This document shows, piece by piece, positions 36,000 through 58,223 of a DNA stretch of 64,000 nt. The stretch is from assembly GCF_048771995.1 (NCBI RefSeq), contig NC_133043.1:9070501-9134500 (forward strand), given 5' to 3'. Made by a program: the position numbers and the translations under genes. Every line of letters begins with the position of its first letter. Position 1 is the first letter of the stretch. The notes below the pieces were generated by a model. It worked only from the letters and a program-made list of their open reading frames with translations. It did no database searches and was not told the DNA's origin. The DNA is from Taeniopygia guttata. Its lineage: Eukaryota > Chordata > Aves > Passeriformes > Estrildidae.

Positions 36000-36613
36000 G
36001 TTTCACCCCCTTCTCTCCCCGGCCCCGCTGCCAGGAGAGGCGGGCCGGTTTCTGGAGGGAGGGCGGCCTGCCCCCCGTTCCCCCCGTTCCCCCCGTTCCC
36101 CCCGTTCCCCCCGTTCCCCCCCTTCCCCCGGGGCTGGCGGCCAGCCCCGAAGTTGCGGCGAGGCGGGAGGACACACGTCCTGTCCTTCCACCGCCCCCGG
36201 GCTCCCCCCAGCCTCCAGCCCCGCATCCCTCCCCCGCTCCTCCCGAGCGTCCCGCCCGGGCAGCCCCGCCGGTCCCGGGGCGGGGGGAGATGGCTGCCGG
36301 GGCTCGGAGATCGCCGAGACACCTGCTGCCACCGGGGCCCCCCCCGTGCACACCCGCTCCGCTCCCGCTCCCTCCTTCCCCCGCTCCCGTCCCTCCTCCA
36401 GCCGCCGCTGCAGAGCCGCCGCCGCCGCCGCCGCCGCCAAGGACGAGCCGGGACCGACGGCGGCCACCGGAGCGCCCCGCCAGCCGCGGCGGGGGCCCAC
36501 CCTGCCCCCCGGGGCTGCCCCGCAGGAGGAGAAGCTTCGGAAGAACCCAGCCCCCGGTGGGACGAGCCCCGCCGGGGCCGCGGGGCATGTAGGCACCGAG
36601 CAGCGGCGGTCCC
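36000..36613 (+). promoter_or_regulatory. GRIN2C CpG island and likely noncoding exon 1
   Basis: The stretch is extremely GC- and CpG-rich and finishes at a perfect splice donor (GTAAGT from 36614). The next good acceptor on this strand that leads into a recognised gene is at 40631-40633, 16 bases before the GRIN2C ATG. GRIN2C in mammals also starts with noncoding exon sequence, so this is probably its first exon, leaving a 4 kb first intron. A (GCC)8 run lies at 36415-36438 and an ATG immediately followed by a TAG at 36587-36592. The transcription start is not visible. A 582-codon minus-strand open frame here is a composition artefact. Confidence 0.6.
36071..36124. repeat. 9 bp tandem repeat GTTCCCCCC
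   Basis: Five or more copies of GTTCCCCCC in 9 bp register at the upstream edge of the GRIN2C CpG island, strongly asymmetric in C versus G. Confidence 0.95.
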
Positions 36614-39600
36614 GTAAGTACCGGGCGGGCCGGGGGCACCGGGGCACGGCGGGCTCCGCTGCCGCCCCGCCACCGCCGCCAGCAACTTTTAGGGATGGGG
36701 CGGCTGTTTTTTATGGGGTGGGAGTTTTCCCTGCCCGTCTTCCCCTCCCTCAGCATCACCCCAGAGCTGCTGGTCCCCATCCCGGGCACGGGACAGAAAT
36801 GTGCCTCAATCCTGACCGCTGTTCTGGGGGGTTCTGCGGGGAGTGGGTGGCAGGAAAAAAATTGAGGAGACCTCCCCGGGTGCCAGCAGCCCTGTGTCCC
36901 CCGCCGCCACCTTGCATAACCCAGCGGCAGGCAGGACACTTGGCGTTTATTTTTGGTTAATCCATATTCGACCTTTTTAAGCTGCGTTTCGGTGCGTCTG
37001 TGCGAGGGGCCCGCACCACCGCCCCGGCCCGCAGCCCCCGGCCCGCAACTGTTGCTGCCGGAGGTGCGGGAGAGGAAGGGGAGGGTGATGAGGAAGAGGA
37101 GGGTGATGCCGGGTGGTGATGGATGAAGGTTGAAAGGAGACGGTACTTGTCGAGGGCTGCCAGGGCTTCTCTGTCCCGAGTCATCCCCCCTGCATGGGGA
37201 CAGGGATGGTGACGAGTTGTCTTTGAGGAGGTTTTGCTGCTTTCTCCCCTTCTGAGGGGCCTCACCGAGGTCTCCTTGCTCCACAGGGATGTCACCATTG
37301 GGGCAATGACAAACCCTGGCACATCCCGGTGCCCTCCTCTGTGCCCCATCTCCTCCCCAAATGGCTCCCATCAGGTTTGGCTGTGCTCTGTCCTTTCCGT
37401 CCATCAGCAGCAGTTCCCCATCCCCCGGCACAGGCTGCGTTTTCCCTCTGATTTCAGGCTCGAAGGTTTTTTTGGGGGGGACGTAAAGTTTCTCTTTCCT
37501 GAACGATATTTTGCATTTTGGAATTTTATTTTTCCCATTCCCGAGGTCAAAATATCTGCATGAGCTCTCATTCTCTTGGAGCAGGGAAAGGAGTGAGGGC
37601 AAAAAAGGAGGTTTAAAATGAGGAGCAAACTTTCCCTGTTGCATTAGAATGGCATTTCAGGGTCTGGTGAGAGGTGAGGATTCTATCGGTGCCTTTAGCA
37701 CAAGGTTTCTGTGAGTTTGGTGCATCAGGGGAAGTTGTACCTAGGAAGGTGATTAACTGCTCAAAACTACCCCAAAGCAACAAAATACAAGTGCCAAAGC
37801 CACCAAGCAGCTTTGTGGTGTCCTCTGGTCCTTGGGGAGGCTGCCAGGAGGTGACATTGCTTTGCCCAGGCTCCTGGCCCTGGTCACCTTCCTCCTGACC
37901 CTGACTGGCCACCAGCCCTTCACCCAGCTGGAAAACCTCCCTTTTGGGAAGCTCTTTTCCCCAAGGGACCAATTCTGCAGTGTTTCCTACAAGGGGTTGG
38001 AAAATGTGGATTTTCTTTGAAGTTGGCAGGGGCTTTGCTCTGTTGTGCTGAGCCCAAGAGCAGCCCCAGCTCTGGCAGTAGCTCCGGCATGGGCTCGGTT
38101 TCTCCTCAGCCTCCACCACTTTCCTGCAATCTGTCATCCCCCCCAAAAAACCCCAAATTATCCTGTGCCCCTCTAGCTCAGTAGGAGAAACGACGGGCTG
38201 GAAACGCGTGGTGTTAGCTGGGCTGGAGGAGCTGGGTGCCCTTTGCCTCCCAAATTCGGCCATTTTGGAGCAGCCCCATCTACATCCTGCACATGGAGCC
38301 CGTGCCAGCCACAGCCTCTCTGGCTTTAAACCCCTCCACCCTTTTCTATGTCCACCAAAGGCTGTGGGGAGCCAGCCTGACTCTGCTGGCAGCAGGTCCT
38401 GGGAAGGTGGGAATTCCTTGCCCTGGTTGTCTCAGCCTGGCTGAAGGATGGGATGAGCCCATGCCCACCTCCCCTCTGCCGCTGCCACTGCATTCCAGCT
38501 GGGAGGGAGGGGGATATTTCCCACCTGCAGCTTGGTCCGTGGCAAAGCAGATTGCTCAGCCCTGTCCCAGTCACAGCCAGGAGCAGGGGGTGACAGAGAA
38601 TGGCACCACCATTGGTCTGTGCCTGGATTACTCAGTACTGGAAGAGGCTCCGGAGCTTAGGCAAGAGCTGAGTTGAGGAAGAGGAGGATGAGGTCCTGGA
38701 GTAGGTGAGGTGCCAGGGCTGGCACAAGCAAACCCAATCAATCACCACAAGGGCCCAGAGTATATTTAAACGTCCTTGAGGAGGGCTCAGCCGGGCAGTG
38801 CTGCTGGCAGGGCGGTTCTGTTTGTTTTGGGTGGCGTGTTGCTCCCCTTCCTCTCTGCTCGGGTAGCTGATGCCGGATTCCCGATGAATTATTTATCACA
38901 GGACTAAAAATACTTGGGAATTCACAGTGAGGAGCAGGCAGTGCAGGCTGCCCTGGCACTGAGCTGGCCGTGCCGGAGCATGGGACGCTGCCAGCATGGC
39001 GTGACTCACCTGCTGCCCTCTCTGGCTGCAGCTTCGCTGTGGCGTCGTGGTTCCTGCAGCTCCACCAGCTGTGATGTGCGGTGGGGTGGGAGATGCAGTC
39101 AAGTAGAGTGAACCCCCTGCGTGGTGGTGGGTGCTGGGGGTGGATGATTCCCTGATGAAACTCAGCCAGTTCACAGAGATGCTGCCTGGTGAGCGTCAGT
39201 GCCCGGAGAGGTGCCCAAGACTTCCTGGCAGCCATGGGGTACAGGAGGGAAATGTGGGGTTTGTGTTCCCTGGAGGGAACAGCCCCAGTGCTCAAATCTG
39301 CGCCCAGCAGCTCTTGCAGGGTGCCCAGCCCAGCAGCTGTTGGGTTTAGATCCTGTATTTTCAGTCCAACACGCTGGCAATGTGTTTGCAGTGTGCTGAA
39401 GGGATGGCCGTGATGCGGCACGGAGGAGTGTTGGGGTGCAGGTCACTGGGGCAGCACAGACCCCAAAACCAGCCGGGACTCGGTGAGAGGAGCATCTGGC
39501 TGTGCTGGAGACACATTGAGTAACAGCAGCTTTTAATTGCAAGGGACGTTTCTCAGCACCAGCTGGCACCTTGCTGCATGAAGCAACACTGGGGTGTTGG

Positions 39601-40633
39601 GGACATAAGGTGCCACTGTGGAGCGCTGCTTGTCCCCCTCCCTGCTACCTGCTTGGCACAGGGGTGACTGCCCTGGGGGAAATGGGGCTCAGAGGGGCTT
39701 GGATACCCCATGGCACAGGTTGGTTTTGCTGGTGGTGTCTGAGCCGTGAACTCCAGCACGGGTGCATCACTGTGGGCAGGGATGTGTCCTGCTTCAGGGG
39801 ACTGTCACCTCAACTGCTGCAGTGGGGAACTGGGGACCTGGCAGGGAGGATGTGCCCAAACAGCCCCTGAGAGTCTGGATTTGGGGTGCAGCCAGCACAG
39901 ACACGGTGTGAAGGGTGTCCCATCGGGGTGGGCACTGCCAGCAGGGGACACACACTGAGGGTAAAGAGAGGAAGAAGGAAAGCTGAAGGATGCTGTGGAA
40001 AACTTGGAGGGAAAACTTGGAGAAATGGAGCCAGATAGGTGTATTGGTTGGGATTTTGTGGCAAAGGGGCTGAAGCAGGGTGATGGGCAGCAGACAGGCA
40101 GCAGGAGAGGCAGGGAACCAGCTACTTCAGTGACTGTGATTTGCAAAATCTCAACAAGCAGGGTGCAGAGCTCAAGGGCAAAGCCTTTGAATATTGAAGG
40201 TGGCTGTCTGCTGCAGAGAGAAGCACCAAAGAGCTGCCAGCCCCTCCTGGCATCCCTTGCAGCTGTCCCTGTCCCTGGCTGAAGGGATGGCATGGACCAG
40301 TGCAGCACTGGTGGCTTTTGAAGGGGTGGCAGGGCAGTGCAGGGAGACGGTGATGGGGAGATAAGGACAGGGTGGTGGTGGGAAGCAGGGACTGACTGTA
40401 AAGGGTTAGTGGTTGATAAGACTGGAGACGAGTGACACAGCACTGAGATGCACAGTGGATGGTGAGTACAACGCTGTGGTCCATTCCTTCAGCACATCCA
40501 GTGTCCATGGATGAGGGTCCCCTCGTTCCCTGGGGTCAACCCTCGATGGTGATGGCAGTGGGGAGGGCTGGGGTGAGTGGGCTGGGGTGCAGGTGTGAGG
40601 CTGGATGCGAGGGGCCGTGTGCTGTGCTGGCAG
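36614..40633 (+). other. Probable first intron of GRIN2C
   Basis: If 36613 is the end of exon 1, this is a 4.0 kb intron. CpG-rich sequence continues to about 37060, and the rest is ordinary. No exon, RNA gene or mobile element was recognised. Confidence 0.5.
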
Positions 40634-40649
40634 GGACACGCTGGTGGAC

Positions 40650-50763
<10,114 letters not shown>

Positions 50764-51100
50764 TGGGGGGACAGGGGGGTGTCCGCACCCCTCTGCCTGC
50801 CCTTTGCCCGGGTATCCCCACGGGCCAGCCAGCGGCTCCCGGCCGGGCTCCGGCCTCCCGGCGTCCCGCACCGCCGGCAGCGGGATGCTCCAAGCGGCTC
50901 GGCGGGTCCCGGTGCGCTCTTTGGGGGGAATCGGAGGAGCCTGGCAAGGGCTGGTACATGCTGGGTCAAGTTCTCCCTACAGGCGGGGCTGGCATCGGGA
51001 ACGCCAAATGCATCGCCGCCGTTTCGCCGTCACGGTTTGGTTTCATTCAAAGGACTCGAAACGCCATGTCCAGGTCAATAAAAAGACATTTTCAGCTGCC
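50764..51100 (+). other. GRIN2C 3' untranslated region (proximal end)
   Basis: An AATAAA at 51077-51082 gives a likely proximal poly(A) signal 0.3 kb after the stop. A distal cluster of AATAAA words at about 52625-52652, beyond the pentanucleotide array, could give a longer transcript. Confidence 0.55.
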
Positions 51101-51835
51101 TGGGGACCCTCCTTCCACCCTCCGGGGCTGCCCTTGGCATCGTGGATTCCCATAAATATTCGTTGTCCTGTGCACCCCCGCCCCGTCCGTGTCCCGTTAC
51201 TGCTGAGCCGCGGCACAGGCGGGAAAGATGGAAAAGGAAAATGGCAACTGCTCTGAGGGTTTAATTAGGGTTTAATTAGGAGCCGTCAGCCTGTGCAGCG
51301 GCTGGAGCCGAGCACTGGAGCCGGGGTTCATGCCCCCTGCTCAGGCTTTGGGGTGCCGGGCACTGATGGCCCTGGCTCGGTCAGTGAGTGATGCTGCACA
51401 CGGCAGCCTGGATCTCCAGCTCGGCAGAGCTGTGGGGAATGAGAGAGGGAAAAATTCCTCCCACCTTCCCAGGCTGATGGAGCCATAAATCAGCTGTGAT
51501 AGATGAGCCAGGCTTAATTCTCTCTTCATGCGCGTCTGACACAGCCCTTTCCCTGCCGGGCTGGGATGCGAGCAGGGGCGGCCGTGACTCACAGGAGCCC
51601 CAGGCAGGGGAGAGGGGCTTTGTGAGATGGAAATTGGGGCTCCGGGGCTCCGGGCTGCAGCCAGGGCTTTGCCGGGCGGTTCCAGCCCCATCCCAGAGCA
51701 GCACCACCAGGACTACACAGAGCTGCCCGTGACTGGCTGCCAGGCTGTCCCAGGGAGATGCCAACCCTCAGCCTCTCTTCCCAGCTTTGGCATCACCTTC
51801 CTCCATGAATATCTCCCCGGGAAGCTGCTCTAGAG
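51101..51835. other. Short stretch between GRIN2C and the pentanucleotide array
   Basis: No gene. A tandem 11 bp repeat GGGTTTAATTA at 51257-51278 carries two TAATTA homeodomain-type cores. Otherwise unremarkable. Confidence 0.55.
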
Positions 51836-52240
51836 CTCTTCTCTTCTCTTCTCTTCTCTTCTCTTCTCTTCTCTTCTCTTCTCTTCTCTTCTCTTCTCTT
51901 CTCTTCTCTTCTCTTCTCTTCTCTTCTCTTCTCTTCTCTTCTCTTCTCTTCTCTTCTCTTCTCTTCCCTTCCCTTCCCTTCCCTTCCCTTCCCTTCCCTT
52001 CCCTTCCCTTCCCTTCCCTTCCCTTCCCTTCCCTTCCCTTCCCTTCCCTTCCCTTCCCTTCCCTTCCCTTCCCTTCCCTTCCCTTCCCTTCCCTTCCCTT
52101 CCCTTCCCTTCCCTTCCCTTCCCTTCCCTTCCCTTCCCTTCCCTTCCCTTCCCTTCCCTTCCCTTCCCTTCCCTTCCCTTCCCTTCCCTTCCCTTCCCTT
52201 CCCTTCCCTTCCCTTCCCTTCCCTTCCCTTCCCTTCCCTT
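51836..52240. repeat. 405 bp pentanucleotide array, (CTCTT)26 then (CCCTT)55
   Basis: Twenty-six copies of CTCTT (51836-51965) switch abruptly to 55 copies of CCCTT (51966-52240), with essentially no interruptions. One strand is pure pyrimidine for about 400 bases. Each block is homogeneous, so one T-to-C change probably arose in one unit and was then amplified. Confidence 0.97.
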
Positions 52241-55200
52241 TTCATAAAAACACATTTTTTGGGGGTTGCTGGCAGCCACCGAGCAGTTGGGGCGGGTAAC
52301 AGGAGGGGATGATGGCAGGGACTGCCCCGGGACACCCAGCCCTGCCCTAGGGGTGGCTGCAAAACTCCGAGGAGGTCCAGAAGGGCCCGGCCACGTGTGG
52401 TCCAGGTTCAAAAGAATTGGCAATATGTGTCTGTGCATCCATCTGTCCGTCAGTGCATCCACCCATCTGCCTGGGGTTAAATACAGCCCGTCCCCCCCAG
52501 CCTGGCTGCCATCACACACTGATGCCAGCGCTTCAATTCCCTTTACTTATTTATCATTGCAATTGTCTCTTAATGGCTTTGGCAGCCCCTCCAAGCCTCC
52601 TGGTGAGGGTGGGAGGTGCTGATGTATAAATAAAAGCCATAAATAAATAAATCTGGTTGAAGAGGAGGGTATTCATCCAGGCTGGCACAGGTGATGGCAC
52701 TCATTCCCTCGGGGCAGCTCTTCCAGCCGAGTGCCCCAGAGCCCCCTGAGTGACAGGCTGGTCCCCAGGAAGCTTCAGGGTGGTTTTGGGAACCTTCCCT
52801 CCAATTGTGGCTCTCTGGCTCAAGGAAGCCAGCATACACAGCTGCAGTCAAACATGAGCTGAGGTTGGGGCTGTGACAGCAAAGGGGAGCAGAAAAGGGA
52901 AAAAAATAAGTATCAAAAATCCCCAACCCACGTTTTAATTAATTAGTGATGTCCCTGGTGACTCAGCAGAGGCCAAATGGAGCTGCTTCATGTTTTATGG
53001 AAGGGCTTTGCTGCAGGAGACTGAGGACAGCGAGGGACAGGGCAAATGGGGTGCAGGGGGTGCTCCCAGGGGAGGTGGCCCCAGGGTTGGGTGGCAGCAC
53101 CTGGTGTAGGGCCAGGGCTATTCTGGGTGCCACATGTGAATGCCCAGGTCCCTGGCCACCACGGTGGCATTTGCATAATCATCTTTACCTGTCAGTTGGG
53201 ATGGAAAAGCAGAGTTTTTCTCCCATTTCTGGTGCCAGGCACTGGGCACTGGTGGGAAAGGAAGTGTCTGGGGCATGACCAGTCCAGTGCAGGTGAGATT
53301 TGTGACCTTCAAGGACCACAGAAGGACTAAGCTGCTCCTGCAGAATTTCCCTGCTCATGGTACACCAGGGAAGCAGCAGTCTGGAAGCACCCTCTGGCTA
53401 GGCTTTCCAAAGAGAGGCTGGGTAATTTAGTGTTTAACAGACGTTGAGAAATATTATTTCTTTTTGGTGAAATTGTCTAATCAATCACTTTTTAATTCAG
53501 CCTGCTCTGATACCCAGGGTACCCTGGGAAGCTGTGGGCTGCTATGCAGAGAAATAAGGCTGGATCACTACTGGGTACCCACCTCTGGGGCTCAGCCCCA
53601 CAGAGGAGGGCAGGCACTGTCCTCCCAAACCCACCCCCCACCTCTGCCATCTCCATTTTTCTGACATCTCTATTTTTACTGCCCCATTGCTCAGCATCAT
53701 AAGACCTATCCTGATGAGGAGAGGGGGAACAAAGCAGGTCAGCAACGGGTTCCAGTGGCAAGGAGAGATACTGGTAGTGCTGGGGGGAGACGGTGACTCA
53801 GGTTAGGGCAGAGGAAAGTGGTTAAATCACAAACCAGGACACATATGGGGCCACAAGGCGCTGGGGACAGCTGCCATGCCTGTGCCCGAGGACGCCTGAG
53901 GGAGCAGCAGGTGCAGCCACCTCCTGGTTCCTTCCTCCTGCCAAGGCAAAGCCATGGCACAAAACCTTCAGCAGCTGAGACCCTGCAGCAGGTGCCCTTC
54001 CCTGACCCACTGACAGCTCCTGGGCTGCCCAAATCCATGTGGGGAAAGGCTGCTGAGCACTTTCCCCAAAACAGCTGAATCCCCTCAGGGACACGTGGCT
54101 CCTTAATGCTGGTGAAGCTTTGCCTAAAGCTTCTTCTCAGGTTCAAAGTTTTTCTTTCCATGACCATTGCTCTTCAAGTGCTGCAATAGACTGAATTCCT
54201 CCCTGATGCCAGTTTGGCCTGAGATTTACAGCCCAAGCCCCAAAATCCACTGCTGCTTCTGAGGTCCTTCGAGAGAATCACAGTAGAAAGTGTTTATTTC
54301 CATCATAAAGATCTGCTTTAATATTTTAACATAAATCAAACTGCGCTTTATGGTGATAATAAATTTGCTGGCAGAAAACTGCCTTTGCAGCCTGAGGCAG
54401 CGGAGCAATTCAATTTGTTTGGCTTTAAGTGTAAGGAGCCGTAATTGAGAAGGGGGAAGTACAGATGTTCTAATTGAGTTTGCAGCTAGCACCCAGAGTT
54501 GCAGGAGGCTAATAGAGAAGAGGTGAGGGTCTCCATTACCCTCTCCACTTGCCGTTTCTCCTTGGCCTGCAGCCCCATCCGTCACAGCCATCCCCTCCAG
54601 GAATAGCTGCTCCGTGCCTAAGCATGAGGAAGAACGGGATGGAAAAAGAAGTCAGACTAAACCAGATGTATAATGTGCATTTTATTTGTTTGAATCCCAT
54701 TTTTAAAAAACGAATTACAGGACAAAGCATCATGTGTGAATCTGCAATAATGAATTGTTAGTGCTGATAATGGCTGAATAAAAATAGACTTATTCACGAT
54801 GAGTGAGAGGAGAGAGCTCATGCCCTGCACCATGGGGTCACTCAGTGTCCCCTCAGCCAGTGCTGGCTGCACTGAACCATTCCCTTCCTGCTTTCTCCAG
54901 TAATTTTTAAGGCATTGCTATGTCATGTTTTATATGAAAAATGTTCTCTGCTGTAAGCTTCTTTCTGTTAATCACCCCAATTCCTCGGATATATTTGTTT
55001 TGCTGCTGTGCAAGGACAGCAGGTGTCTGGGAATTCATGGATATTTATTTGAGAAGCACTCATGCTCTTTGGGGAGCACAGTCCTTCTCAGTAAGGTACC
55101 ATGGCAAAGGTTGGAGCTGGAACACAAGTGCTCAGCATCCCATTTCATCCAATACCTGGATCCAAGCAGCTCTTGGAGGTGCAGCCCCTCAGAAGTCACT

Positions 55201-55990
55201 GTCACACATGGTTGAGGGGGAGAGGGGGATACACAGGCCAGGGAAGAGAAGGCACATCTTGAAATGTAGGAGATGGCAGGAAAGAGGGTGCCAGGCTCCC
55301 TCCCTCCTGAGAAGGGAAGGGAGGGTGAAAGGAGATGAAATAGCAGAGAACAGCCCTGTTTCCTGGCTGCAATGAAATGTGAAGGCAAGAGACTGAAATG
55401 TTCATGTGGAGGGCAGGAGCTGAGCCAAGGGCCTTGCAACACATGGGCAGCTCAGGGCAGACAGCCCTCAGCCCCTCCATGAACCCACATCTGCACACTC
55501 ATGCACAGGAACAGCCTCTCCAGCTTCCACAGGCTCATTTCATCAGCATTCCATTCTCCCTCCAGCTCTGCCCAGCTCCCAGCTGCCATGCAGGTGGCTC
55601 CCAGCTCGGCTGCCCCATGAATCTGCCCTCGAAATTACTGCTTCCTAAACAAGACACCAGCACCAGATACCTCAAAAATACCTTCTTAATTTGGTACTGA
55701 AGATACCACATAATTCCAGAAGCACTTGGGGATATTTAAACTCACTAGAAAGGGCTGCAAATGCCTGTTTAGGATCAAGCTGGAGAGAAGATGAACAGTC
55801 CCTGCAGATTCTCTCCAGGCAGCTCGGCAAGGACACAGTGGCGGTGCTCAGGTTTGAGAGGTGCAGGGTTTTGCTTCAAAAGCTATGAAGTGGTTTTATA
55901 CAGCTCCAGGTACTTGCATATTCCCCCAGGAGGAGCACTTCAGGTCATATGGAAACCAGAAAGTCCTACTTGAAAACAGAGCTTGATTAA
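52241..55990. other. Intergenic stretch between convergent GRIN2C and TMEM104
   Basis: No exon was recognised. AATAAA words cluster at 52625-52652. Two A/T-rich patches (54270-54530 and 54650-54800) look unlike the rest and may be conserved noncoding or untranslated sequence. TTTATT words at 54293, 54681 and 55044 are possible minus-strand poly(A) signals for TMEM104. Confidence 0.5.
54270..54530. promoter_or_regulatory. Candidate conserved noncoding element
   Basis: A 260 bp A/T-rich island in GC-richer surroundings, free of simple repeats and dense with homeodomain-like words (TAATTGAG, CTAATTGAG, CAATTCAATT) and TTTATT/AATAAA words. This texture is common in conserved enhancers and also in 3' untranslated ends. 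No direct proof of either. Confidence 0.3.
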
Positions 55991-57462
55991 AAAGAGCTGC
56001 AGTTCAAAGCTTGCTTTAGCGAGCGATGACATTTAATACTGCAGCAAGTGCAGAGGGCAGGAGGATCTGATGTGCACCTGGCTTTGAACCTGCTTTGATA
56101 ACAGGGGGTTTTAAATAGTTCAGGTGAAAACTTTTAAAGTTCTTCCTTCCGTCAGGAAAGCCCGTGTGATCTGTGCCCCAGGGCTTCCGAACACAGGGCG
56201 CGGTGCCAAAGTGTGGTGCTACAGTGACCACTGTCATCCTAAAAGCAGGGACTCTCCTAGAGCTGCCTAAGGTAGGAGCAGCCCAGTTCTGAAAGAAGCA
56301 GAGCAGGAGCAGCCCCAAGCCCACCTTAACCCTGTGCAGAAAGACAAGACAGGGAATTCAAGCCCAGTTCCAGCAGGGTTTCAGGTTTTGCTCCCTTGTT
56401 CCAGGAGCTCTGCTGCTGCAGGCAGGGCTGAGCCAGGGCACAGCCGCTTCCTCCTGGCACCAGCTCATTCCCCTGAGTTAACACCCACCTTGTTTCAAGG
56501 CTAATTACCCAACGCGGGAGCCGGGAACGCATCAGTGTGCACAGCCAAAGCCTCTGGCGTGTCAGGACTGGGTAATTAGCACCTCCCCAGCCCACACCGC
56601 TCCGATACCGCCGCTGGAGTTCGGGGCCTGGCTGCTTGTACCGGCCCGGGCAAAGCTGAGAGAGGGAGAAGGGCTCTGCCAGTGAAAAGCTGCGAGTCCT
56701 GTGCTGGTGCTGAGGGAAGCAAGGCTGATTTCTTTGCAGGGAAGAGCTGTATCCCTGCATGCAGAGGGGCATTGCTCTGCCCAACTGAGCTGTCACAGCA
56801 CAGGAGAACAGGATGGAAGTGTGAATGTAAACTCCCAGGCTGGAGAAATCCAGCCCTCAGCAAAAGATCCCCGATCCCAGGCAATGTGCGCACAAACATG
56901 ATAATGCTCCTAGAAAAAGAAAATGTAACAGCACAAAATTATTTCCTTCTGAATTAGGTCTATTTCCACCCTTATGTTTTCCTTCAGCTGGCACAGGAGG
57001 TTGGTCTGAAGGAGTCTCAGCAAAAAGAGGAGACTCAGTTATCCCAAACTCCTGCTGGATTCTGCACAGCACACTCCTGCCTGTGGGAGAAGGGACATTT
57101 AGTGATGCAGCCACGGCTGTTTCTCTCCTGTGTGCTGAGACCTGCAGCACACAGAGAACCACAGAGGGACAGACAGAGAACGTGCTGCTCTGACAGAGCC
57201 AAAGGCAGGAGTGGCTGGACACTGGTTAACGGTGCAGGCTGCCAAGGGCTCAGCCCCAGGGCTTTGTCTGAGAACAGAACTGTAACAAGGCTGAGTCCAC
57301 TCCACTCACACCCAAAGGGGAGTGAAGAAAGTCTGTGTCACCAAGCCAACAGCCTGGAAACTTCCCTTCATACTGCATCTCTCCCTCACCACACAGTTCC
57401 AGAGGGGAAGGTGAAATGCTGGAGTCTGTGGAGCTCTAGAGCAAGTGTGCTGCTAACCTTCA
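55991..57462 (-). other. Probable TMEM104 3' untranslated region
   Basis: Sequence downstream of the TMEM104 stop on the minus strand. The nearest poly(A)-like word on that strand is ATTAAA (plus-strand TTTAAT at 56032-56037), about 1.4 kb from the stop. The true end is not determined. Confidence 0.35.
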
Positions 57463-58223
57463 TCAGAGCTTTGACTCACTCAGGACGATGTTTGCAGTCA
57501 CAAAAACGAAGCAAGAGAAACCCCAAATGAGCACGAACACAATCCAGAAGCTGTGCCGGAAAGGGGAGAGGTGCTTGTTCACCGTCCCGCTGCCGAAGAC
57601 CAGCTGAGTGTCCTTCCGACTGCAGTACGCCAGGAAAGCTGGGATGAGGTACTGGATCCCATTCCCGGCATAGGCTCCCGTGATCCCCACCAAGGACTCC
57701 AGATCGTGGGTGCAGAACGCCACCAGCACTGGGGGAATCAGCGTGATGGCAGGAAAGACAATCCTATCCACCAGCCACGGGTAGGTGCCCCCTTCTCTGT
57801 GGAAAAGGGTCTTCCAGTTGTTGCGCAGGGTCACTGCAATGATGGGGAAGTTGGTGCTGATGGTGAAGACCGGGAAGAGGCCCAGGAAGTAGCGAATGAA
57901 GGCCACGCTGACGATGTCGCAGTCGGTGAAGTTGAGCGTGTACATGTCCATGAGGGTGTCGTTGCGGAAGCAGTAAATGGCAGTGAAGGACAGGAGGCTG
58001 TAGAAGGCCAGGATCAGGATGTAATCCAGCAGCACGAGCTTGTTGACGTGCTTCTTCTTGGAGATGGGGGTGATGAGGGATGGCAGGGAGTGCTGGCACA
58101 TGAAGGAATAGACGCACACCCCAAAGAGATTGCGGATGCCCGACAGCTGGGCCATGGATGGGTGACCTTCAGCTTGGCCTCTGCTGATGCGGATGAGGGC
58201 CAGAATAATCATGAGGATAAAAG
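57463..58223 (-). CDS. TMEM104: Transmembrane protein 104, last coding exon
   Basis: The exon starts after an AG acceptor preceded by a TCTCTC-rich tract (58224-58225 on the minus strand), with two bases completing a split alanine codon. It encodes about 252 residues, then TGA. The sequence matches the C-terminal half of human TMEM104 closely: RNLFGVCVYSFMCQHSLPSL, the FPVFTISTNFPIIAVTLRNN block, HDLESLVGITGAYAG and the end ILSE(S/T)KL. About six hydrophobic spans are visible. TMEM104 belongs to the amino acid/auxin permease-like (SLC38-related) group; its substrate is not established. It is convergent with GRIN2C, as in mammals. Upstream exons are not in the window, so the gene is partial here. 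A 273-codon plus-strand frame over it is its antisense shadow. Confidence 0.95.

Noticed and set aside
35896-37644. Minus-strand open frame of 582 codons
   Set aside because: It lies over the GRIN2C CpG island, where stop codons are rare by composition. The translation is low-complexity Gly/Arg/Pro/Ser with no domain.
38166-38220. tRNA-like word TAGCTCAGTAGG
   Set aside because: It resembles a tRNA D-arm, but there is no T-arm GTTCGAATC-type sequence and no matching acceptor stem at the right distance.
51787-52519. Long open frames on both strands with Ser/Leu/Phe/Pro or Arg/Glu/Gly/Lys repeats
   Set aside because: They are readings of the pentanucleotide array, which has no stop codon in these frames.
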